Positions 1 to 5,552 of a stretch of DNA of 9,486 nucleotides are shown here, piece after piece. The first letter of the stretch is position 1. Each line of letters opens with the position of its first letter. The stretch spans positions 1-9,486 of the forward strand of contig JAOZVT010000593.1 of the NCBI GenBank assembly GCA_025869455.1. Direction: 5' to 3'. A program made the position numbers and the translations under genes. The notes beneath the pieces were generated by a model. The model searched no databases and was not told the origin of the DNA. It saw only the letters and a list, made by a program, of their open reading frames with translations. This stretch comes from Prosthecobacter sp. Lineage in GTDB: Bacteria; Verrucomicrobiota; Verrucomicrobiia; Verrucomicrobiales; Verrucomicrobiaceae.

Positions 1-585
1 GATTCCATCTCCATCGGCTACACCCCGGTGGTACAAAAGACCCTGGCCGATGAAATGACGGTTCTCCGTCCCATGGCCAAAAATGGCAAAGCTGAGAACT
101 GCAGCGGCACCACCTCCGGCGTCGCTAACATTGACCGCTGGCTGCAAATCGACGGAGGCAAATGGGACGTCATTCATTTCAACTGGGGCCTGCACGACCT
201 CAAGCACATGAAAGCGGATGGCAAAAACGCCTCCGATCTGGCCACGGACCCACCCCAGGCCAGCGTGCCTGTGTATGAAAAGCAACTGCGCGAAATCGTG
301 GCCAAACTCAAAGCCACCGGGGCCAAGCTCATTTTTGCTACCACCACGCCTGTGCCAGATGCACCGATGAAGGTGTATCGTAAATCCTCGGACGTACTTC
401 TCTACAATGAAGCGGCTCTCCGCGTGATGAAGGAAAATGACATCGCTGTGGATGATCTTTACACCTTCATGCTTCCAAAGGTGGACGAACTCCAAATTCA
501 CCCTGCCAACGTACACTTTACACCCGCAGGGTCTGAGGCTCTGGGCGCTGAAGTGGTGAAAGCGATCCGTGCCCAACTGAAGTAA
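1..585 (+). CDS. SGNH/GDSL-family hydrolase, 3' part (5' end outside window)
   Basis: The frame is open from the first base and reads DSISIGYTP, so the window begins inside block I (GDS) of an SGNH hydrolase; the catalytic Ser is window residue 2. Block III appears as NWGLHDL (residues 61-67), whose Asn is the expected oxyanion-hole residue. Block V is NVHFTPAG, with the catalytic His at residue 172 (codon 514-516). The usual Asp three residues before this His is Ala, so the enzyme may work as a Ser-His dyad or use a nearby acid. About 195 residues are visible, close to a full SGNH domain, so probably only the signal peptide and a few residues are missing. Such enzymes usually remove acyl groups from sugars, lipids or xenobiotics; the substrate cannot be read here. 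A GTG at 28 could be mistaken for a start, but it lies after the catalytic Ser and is internal. The gene ends with TAA and a terminator follows 28 bases later. Confidence 0.88.
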   Translation, partial: DSISIGYTPVVQKTLADEMTVLRPMAKNGKAENCSGTTSGVANIDRWLQIDGGKWDVIHFNWGLHDLKHMKADGKNASDLATDPPQASVPVYEKQLREIVAKLKATGAKLIFATTTPVPDAPMKVYRKSSDVLLYNEAALRVMKENDIAVDDLYTFMLPKVDELQIHPANVHFTPAGSEALGAEVVKAIRAQLK

Positions 586-613
586 GTTTTTTACAATTCA
601 GAGGTTAGATTTG

Positions 614-654
614 GGGCAGACACAAACTCGCAGGAGGGTTTTGTCTGCCCTTTT
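614..654 (+). terminator. Intrinsic terminator after the SGNH hydrolase gene
   Basis: GGGCAGAC (614-621) pairs perfectly with GTCTGCCC (643-650). A possible inner AAAC/GTTT pairing extends the stem, and TTTT follows directly at 651-654. This is a classical GC-rich stem with a short T-run, 28 bases after the SGNH stop codon. It separates that gene transcriptionally from the protease gene downstream. It also argues against translation of the downstream gene starting at the in-frame TTG at 611, which would place the start at the foot of the terminator stem. Confidence 0.75.
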
Positions 655-742
655 CTATTCAAGGTCAGCTAAGGCGACTGAAGTGTCTGGAGCGAAGAAA
701 AGAACCACCGGGGCATCCAATCTCAGTCTCACGCAAACATTC

Positions 743-773
743 TTGAACAATCCGCGCTTCAGAGGTGTATATT
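743..773 (+). promoter_or_regulatory. Candidate sigma-70-type promoter for the ClpP-like protease
   Basis: TTGAAC at 743-748 resembles a -35 box (4 of 6). TATATT at 768-773 resembles a -10 box (5 of 6) with a 19-base spacer. The weaker alternative TGTATA (766-771) gives the ideal 17-base spacer. The expected transcription start (about 779-782) falls at or next to the ATG at 782, so the mRNA could be nearly leaderless. This fits the absence of a correctly spaced Shine-Dalgarno sequence: the only AGAGG (761-765) is too far from the start. The assignment is by eye from consensus only. Confidence 0.35.
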
Positions 774-781
774 GCTCCGTG

Positions 782-2125
782 ATGAAACGCACGACCTCTG
801 CCCTTTTTTCGTTGTTGTTGACGAGCCTCGCCCTGGGGGAAACGGCTCCACCGAAACCTCCGGCGGCTTCAGAAGAGACTCCAAAGGTCGCGACAGGACA
901 GAAAATTGAGATCTCGGTGGCAGAGAAACCAGCCGAAACCGCGAAGCCTGACCCGCTGGAAGCCATCAAAGCAGAGACGGCAAAACTGAATGCCGAGCGC
1001 GAAAAAATCGCCGCTGAATTGTCCCTGGAGCAGGTCAAACTGGACGAAAAGCTAGCTCCCCGGAAGCGTGCCTTGGCTGAAATCCAAATCCAGTTGGAAG
1101 AAATGAAAGCCAAGTCCGACTTGGCCGAAGCTGAACAGCGCGCCAAAGACTACGCTGACATCATGGAACTGCGTCGTAAAAACGAACGCATGAGCATGGA
1201 GACGGCCATCGCCAAAAACGAGGTGGATACCGAAGGCTACCGGATGAAGCAGGAAGAAAACGCCATCCGCCGGAAGACCACCGCCCTGACCCTGGCCATG
1301 GAGCTTCAGCAAAAGGAATCTGAGTCACGCACCTACGCCAGCGGCAAGGCCCCGACCTACCTCAAAGAACCACTCCTGGGTAATAAACTCATCCTTTCTG
1401 ACCGCACCATTGCTCTCAATGGCGTCATTACCTCCAAGACCGCAGACAGCATGGCGGACCGCATTGCCTACTTTAACAATCGTGATGAAGAAGCGCCTAT
1501 CTTCATCGTGATTGATGACTGCCCAGGTGGCAGCGTCATGGCGGGTTATAAGATCATCAAGGCCATGCATGGCTCCAAGGCCCCGGTTTACACCGTCGTC
1601 AAATCCTTCGCGGCCAGCATGGCGGCCTGCATCACCACCGTATCGAAGCATTCGTATGCTTATCCCAATGCCGTCATCCTGCATCATCAGCTTTCCGCAG
1701 GCGTCATGGGGAACCTGACTCAGCAGCGTGAAAGCGTGCAGGAACTGGAAGAATGGTGGAAGCGTCTCGCAGACCCTGTGGCGGAGAAGATGGGCATCAC
1801 ACGGGATGAATTCATCAAACGCATGTACCAGGAGTCATCCACGGGAGATTGGAATGAGTTTGCTGACGTGGCCCAAAAACTCAAATGGGTGGATACCATC
1901 GTGGAAGAGATCGAAGAAACAGCCATGCTTCGTCACCCCGACAGCACGCAGCCTCCGGCCCAGACCATCGGCACCCCCATCCGCATCATGCCTCCTGGAC
2001 ACCTGGAAAGCGGTGTGGTGGAAAGCAGCGACGAACGCGGCAAACCCATCGCCCTCTTGCCCCGACTGAATCCGATGGATGCCTACTGGATGTACAACCC
2101 CGATGGTTACTATCGCATGCAGTAG
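782..2125 (+). CDS. Secreted ClpP-fold serine protease with N-terminal coiled coil
   Basis: The product is 447 residues from the ATG at 782. That start is chosen because it opens a good signal peptide (Lys-Arg, then ALFSLLLTSLAL, cleavage after Ala-Leu-Gly at residue 19), whereas longer in-frame starts run back into the terminator at 614-654. After a Pro/Glu-rich linker, residues about 58-183 are a highly charged Glu/Lys/Ala coiled coil. Residues about 200-376 match the ClpP/crotonase fold: CPGGS at 247-251 (oxyanion loop), SFAASMAA with nucleophile Ser279, VILHHQ with His301, and GDWNEF with Asp356, all at ClpP-like spacing. The last 70 residues are Pro-rich and end in an aromatic tail containing DAYWMYNPDGYY. 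The likely role is ATP-independent proteolysis in the periplasm or outside the cell; the substrate is unknown. Typical ClpP is about 200 residues and cytoplasmic, so the export signal and coiled coil are unusual. There is no lipobox Cys. SppA-like proteases are an alternative relative, but the Ser-His-Asp order favours ClpP. Confidence 0.8.
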   Translation: MKRTTSALFSLLLTSLALGETAPPKPPAASEETPKVATGQKIEISVAEKPAETAKPDPLEAIKAETAKLNAEREKIAAELSLEQVKLDEKLAPRKRALAEIQIQLEEMKAKSDLAEAEQRAKDYADIMELRRKNERMSMETAIAKNEVDTEGYRMKQEENAIRRKTTALTLAMELQQKESESRTYASGKAPTYLKEPLLGNKLILSDRTIALNGVITSKTADSMADRIAYFNNRDEEAPIFIVIDDCPGGSVMAGYKIIKAMHGSKAPVYTVVKSFAASMAACITTVSKHSYAYPNAVILHHQLSAGVMGNLTQQRESVQELEEWWKRLADPVAEKMGITRDEFIKRMYQESSTGDWNEFADVAQKLKWVDTIVEEIEETAMLRHPDSTQPPAQTIGTPIRIMPPGHLESGVVESSDERGKPIALLPRLNPMDAYWMYNPDGYYRMQ

Positions 2126-2152
2126 GTGAGCAGCAAGGTTGGCTGTGGCAGT

Positions 2153-2201
2153 GGGTTGAATAGAAACCGTGAAGCTTTCTGAGTCTCCGGCTTTTCAACC
2201 C
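2153..2201 (+). repeat. Inverted repeat between protease and NUDIX genes
   Basis: GGGTTGAA (2153-2160) and TTCAACCC (2194-2201) are perfect 8-base arms around a 33-base loop, with a smaller AGAAA/TTTCT pair inside. No T-run follows on either strand, so it is not a convincing intrinsic terminator. It could be an RNA stem, a factor-dependent terminator or an operator. It is the only structure I see in the 104-base gap 2126-2229. Confidence 0.35.
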
Positions 2202-2229
2202 GCACAAAGCATGTAAACAACTGCCAACC

Positions 2230-2790
2230 ATGCAAACCCTTCCTGAATTCAGCAATCCCTGGACCACCCTCAGCACTCGGGAAGGTTACGCCAACCCCTG
2301 GATCCGCGTGAGGGAAGATCAGGTCATCAATCCCAGCGGTGGCAAAGGCATCTACGGGGTTGTGGAGTATAAAAACCGCGCTGTCGGCGTGGTGCCTGTG
2401 GATGAAAACGGCTTTACTTGGTTAGTCGGCCAATGGCGTTACTGTCATGAACGCTACGAGTGGGAGATTCCAGAAGGTGGCTGCCCGCCGGGAGAAGAGC
2501 CCGCCGAATGCGCCCGGCGTGAACTCTTGGAAGAAACTGGCATCACCGCGCGAGTGATCGAGCCCTTGCTCATGGGACTCCAGCTTTCCAATTCCACCAC
2601 CAATGAAGTCTGCGATATCTTCGTCGCACGTGACCTCAGCTTTGGGGATGCCATGCCTGAAGAAACGGAGCAATTGGAGGTTAAACGACTCCCTTTGACC
2701 GAGGCTATTCAGATGACGCTGGATGGACGCATTCGCGATAGCGTCAGCGTGCTGGCACTGCTACGACTCCATGTGCTGCATCAGTCCTGA
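2230..2790 (+). CDS. NUDIX hydrolase, ADP-ribose/ADP-sugar pyrophosphatase type
   Basis: The protein has 186 residues. A perfect Nudix box (Gx5Ex7REUxEExGU) spans residues 83-105, ending RELLEETGI; its Glu residues bind the catalytic Mg2+. The preceding region (AVGVVPVDENG, then WLVGQWRY and EWEIPEGG) and the C-terminal helix region (ETEQLEVKRLPLTEAIQM, then GRIRDSVSVLALL) follow the pattern of the NudF/ADP-ribose pyrophosphatase branch. These enzymes cleave ADP-ribose or ADP-sugars to AMP plus sugar phosphate. There is no signal peptide, so it is cytoplasmic. The ATG at 2230 has no recognisable Shine-Dalgarno sequence. The glycosidase gene starts 26 bases downstream, which suggests co-transcription, although a functional link between the two is not obvious. 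The family is clear; the exact substrate (ADP-ribose, ADP-glucose, GDP-mannose) cannot be decided from sequence alone. Confidence 0.9.
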   Translation: MQTLPEFSNPWTTLSTREGYANPWIRVREDQVINPSGGKGIYGVVEYKNRAVGVVPVDENGFTWLVGQWRYCHERYEWEIPEGGCPPGEEPAECARRELLEETGITARVIEPLLMGLQLSNSTTNEVCDIFVARDLSFGDAMPEETEQLEVKRLPLTEAIQMTLDGRIRDSVSVLALLRLHVLHQS

Positions 2791-2816
2791 TCCATAGCTG
2801 GTACTACATACATCCC

Positions 2817-4943
2817 ATGATCCTCCGTCTTTTCTTGGCGCTGCTTATTGTCGCCGCTCCCGCTCTGGCCGCAGAGTTAAAAACCACCTCAGCAGGCATC
2901 GAGGTCACCGCTGGCAGTCTCGGCACCTTTTCGCTCAGCTACCCTGAATTTTGCGGCGACAACAGTCAGACGATTCATCCTCAAACCCAAGCCAACGCCA
3001 CAGGCAGCAGCACGATCGTCACTTATGAAGGCGGCGCACAATGCATCGTAACCATTGACCAGGGAGACATCACGCTCACCTTCACTCAAGTGTCGGCTGA
3101 TGTGAAGTCATGGAAAATGAGCATGCTCATCGACATCGGCTTTGCCAAGGGAGGCACCTGGAGAGTCGGGGAGAGCGAAGGCGCGTTTCCTCCAGACAAA
3201 CCTCAAGTTCCGCAAGTTGCCAGCCTGAACGCCACCACCTTTAAACTGCAAAATGCGCAGGGTCAAAGCCTGCAAATCACCACTCCTGACTTTGCCTTCC
3301 AACAACTCACCGACAATCGTGAATGGAACTGGGCTACCTATCATTGGCATTTCATCGTCCCCTATTGGGCTGATCACGCGACCGCTAAGGTGAGGCTCAC
3401 CACAAACCTCACCGCCTCCGCCAAGCTGGTGGATGTTTTTGGTCAAACGATCAAAGACACCTTCCCCAATAAGCTTCTCCGTGAAGCCGATCTCAAGGCT
3501 GACGTCGCTGCCGATGAAGCCTACTACGCTAGCTTAACGCCACCAGCCACTGACCAATTCGGCGGCCTACCTGGAAGTATGGCTAAGCTAGATCTCAAGA
3601 AGACGGGTTACTTCCACATCGAAACCAAGAAGGATAAAACCTGGTTAGTGGACCCAGATGGCAATGCCTTTTTTCATCTCGGCGTCTGCGGTTTTGCGCC
3701 TAATGACGACTACACATACATCAAGGGCCGTGAGGACATCTACGAATGGCTTCCATCCCCTCAAAGTGAGTTTGCCACGGCTTTCCGTCCAGGCGATGAC
3801 AATGCCCACTTCTCCTTTTATTTGGCCAATACCATCAAGAAATTTGGCACGCCTTACAGCCTGGATGAGCACGCGGCCCGCATGATTCCTCGCGTTCGCC
3901 AATGGGGTTTCAATTCCATCGGTGCCTTCAGCCCCAAGCCACCCACGGCTTGCGAAAAAAGCAGCTTCCCCTACGTGGCGCATCTCCCCATCAATGAATG
4001 GGAAGGCTTGCCACGCATCCCGGGAGCTCATGAAGTGTGGGATCCCTATGAACCTTTGACCGAAACCAAAATTGCCGAAAACTTTGCGCGCGAACTTCCT
4101 CAAGCAGCAGCCGATCCACTGCTCATTGGTTACTTCATTGTCAATGAACCGCGCTATGACGAACTGCCGCGCGTCATCCCATCATTGACTGGAAAGCATG
4201 CCTGCAAACAAAAGCTAGTGGCCTTCCTGAAAGAGAAATACGCAAGCATCGAAGCCTTCAATCAAGCGTGGCAATCCAGCGCCCATGGTTTCGAAGAATT
4301 ACTGGATGCAGGACTGGCCACAAACACCGATCAAGCCCGCACCGACATGCACGATTTTGTAGGCCAATTCATGGAAACCTACTTCGCTCAAATAGAGCGT
4401 TTGTATCGCCAACATGACCGGAATCATTTGCTCATCGGCAGCCGTCTTCAGCCCATCACGATTCAGGATGAACAACTCTGCCGCATCATGGGAAGGCATG
4501 TGGACGTCGTCTCTTACAACTACTACACCTACGGTGTGGACACTGCTTCTCTACGTCGCATTCACGAATGGACGGGCAACAAACCCATGATGCTCAGTGA
4601 GTTCTTTTGGTCATCCCCCAAAGATAGCGGCCTGATTGGGGGACGAGAGCTCAAAAACCAACAAGAACGTGGGCTTGCGTATCGCAACTATGTTGAGCAA
4701 AGCGCTGCCCTTGGTTTTGTCATCGGCATTGAATGGTTCACGCTGGTGGACCAAGCCACCACGGGCCGCTGGTTTAGCAAATACAATGGCGAGGGCTACA
4801 ACACAGGCCTCATCAGTGTCGCGGATCGCCCATGGAAAGACATGCTCACCGAGATGATGAAAACCAACTACGGCATTTATGATCTCTTGTTAGGCCAAAA
4901 GAAAGCCTTTCAATGGGATGATGCGCGGTTCTTAAACCCATGA
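2817..4943 (+). CDS. Secreted GH50/agarase-like glycoside hydrolase (clan GH-A)
   Basis: The protein has 708 residues with a signal peptide (MILRLFLALLIVAAPALA, cleavage before Ala-Glu near residue 19). Residues about 20-250 look like a beta-rich accessory domain. From about residue 255, KKTGYFHIETK and WLVDPDGNAFFHLGV open a TIM-barrel domain in the style of GH50 beta-agarases and related beta-galactosidase-like enzymes. The putative acid/base is Glu444 in IVNEPRYDELP, and the putative nucleophile is Glu595 in PMMLSEFFWSS. The end of the barrel carries GIEWFTLVDQATTGRW and GYNTGLISVADRPW, which resemble the closing motifs of GH50. It should act on a beta-linked polysaccharide in the periplasm or outside. 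Agar is only the name-giving substrate and is not implied here. It lies 26 bases after the NUDIX gene and 4 bases before the membrane-protein gene. No Shine-Dalgarno sequence is visible. The clan assignment is firm and the family assignment is less so. Confidence 0.75.
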   Translation: MILRLFLALLIVAAPALAAELKTTSAGIEVTAGSLGTFSLSYPEFCGDNSQTIHPQTQANATGSSTIVTYEGGAQCIVTIDQGDITLTFTQVSADVKSWKMSMLIDIGFAKGGTWRVGESEGAFPPDKPQVPQVASLNATTFKLQNAQGQSLQITTPDFAFQQLTDNREWNWATYHWHFIVPYWADHATAKVRLTTNLTASAKLVDVFGQTIKDTFPNKLLREADLKADVAADEAYYASLTPPATDQFGGLPGSMAKLDLKKTGYFHIETKKDKTWLVDPDGNAFFHLGVCGFAPNDDYTYIKGREDIYEWLPSPQSEFATAFRPGDDNAHFSFYLANTIKKFGTPYSLDEHAARMIPRVRQWGFNSIGAFSPKPPTACEKSSFPYVAHLPINEWEGLPRIPGAHEVWDPYEPLTETKIAENFARELPQAAADPLLIGYFIVNEPRYDELPRVIPSLTGKHACKQKLVAFLKEKYASIEAFNQAWQSSAHGFEELLDAGLATNTDQARTDMHDFVGQFMETYFAQIERLYRQHDRNHLLIGSRLQPITIQDEQLCRIMGRHVDVVSYNYYTYGVDTASLRRIHEWTGNKPMMLSEFFWSSPKDSGLIGGRELKNQQERGLAYRNYVEQSAALGFVIGIEWFTLVDQATTGRWFSKYNGEGYNTGLISVADRPWKDMLTEMMKTNYGIYDLLLGQKKAFQWDDARFLNP

Positions 4944-4947
4944 GATC

Positions 4948-5532
4948 ATGAATCTCCTTTACCCCAAAATCACCCTCCGCCAGTTTGGCTGGATGATGAT
5001 CTTTGGTCTGGTCGGCTCCATCATCGCCGGAGCTTATGGTATCGTTCATGACCAAATCACCTTTCGGCTTGGCCCTGAATACTTCACCAAGTTCAAATTG
5101 ATACAGTTTGATTACCTGGACTCAACAGCACCGATCCATGTCACGGTGGTGAAAATTGGTTTCTTGGCCACTTGGTGGGTGGGCCTATTTGCAGGGTGGT
5201 TCATGGGACGCATCACGCTTCCTCATGAACCTGTCAAAGTAGCTGCAAGACGCAGCTTGATCGGCGTGGGTGTCATGATCCTCGCCGCCCTCGTCTTTGC
5301 TTGTGTCGCAGACCGTCTGGCCCCCACCTCCTTAAAGGATCCCAGCTTGGACTACTGGAACGAAATGTTCGCAGGATATAACATTGAAGACACACTGGCC
5401 TTCATCCGGGTCGGATACATTCACAATGCCAGCTACCTGGGCGGATTGATCGGGCTGATCGCGGTATTGATCGGGTTAAGGCTGACGAGGAAGAATCACG
5501 ATATTCAACACAAAGCATCCTCGCCAGCCTAA
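4948..5532 (+). CDS. Four-helix integral membrane protein of unknown function
   Basis: The protein has 194 residues and about four hydrophobic segments: near 13-33, 66-87, 103-121 and 158-179. The loop after the first segment carries a distinctive motif, YGIVHDQITFRLGPEYF (30-46), then TKFKLIQF. Variants of this HDQIT-x-R-x-x-PEYFTKFK string occur in uncharacterised bacterial membrane proteins as I remember them, so it probably defines a conserved family. A second possible functional site is the polar stretch between segments 3 and 4 (about 122-157), which has several Asp/Glu and aromatic residues. There is no signal peptide beyond the first helix; the C-terminal tail is basic and polar. The start lies 4 bases after the glycosidase stop, so translation is probably coupled. 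The function is unknown; candidates are a small transport or envelope-associated protein. The last codons form one arm of a hairpin at the convergent junction. Confidence 0.75.
   Translation: MNLLYPKITLRQFGWMMIFGLVGSIIAGAYGIVHDQITFRLGPEYFTKFKLIQFDYLDSTAPIHVTVVKIGFLATWWVGLFAGWFMGRITLPHEPVKVAARRSLIGVGVMILAALVFACVADRLAPTSLKDPSLDYWNEMFAGYNIEDTLAFIRVGYIHNASYLGGLIGLIAVLIGLRLTRKNHDIQHKASSPA
5479..5530. terminator. Strong hairpin at the convergent gene junction (possible terminator)
   Basis: AGGCTGACGAGGA (5479-5491) faces TCCTCGCCAGCCT (5518-5530): 12 of 13 positions pair, around a 26-base loop. The single A-C mismatch on the plus strand becomes a G-U wobble on the minus strand, so the stem is continuous in minus-strand RNA. 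It sits in the last codons of the membrane-protein gene, and minus-strand transcripts reach it just after the stop of the 812-residue protein. No T-run follows in either direction, so intrinsic termination is doubtful. It may instead pause polymerase or protect 3' ends. Confidence 0.4.
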
Positions 5533-5552
5533 CAAAAAGCAATTAACAACAA

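Noticed and set aside
655..1146. 163-codon minus-strand open frame opposite the protease gene
   Set aside because: Its Ser/Ala/Phe-rich translation mirrors the Glu/Lys/Ala coiled-coil codons on the plus strand; it spans the intergenic promoter region and has no start signal.
3645..4103. 152-codon minus-strand open frame opposite the glycosidase
   Set aside because: It is antisense to conserved catalytic-domain sequence; no recognisable protein features.
5451..5477. Repeated TTGATCGGG in the membrane-protein gene
   Set aside because: It falls in a transmembrane segment rich in Ile and Gly codons, where such short repeats arise from codon choice.
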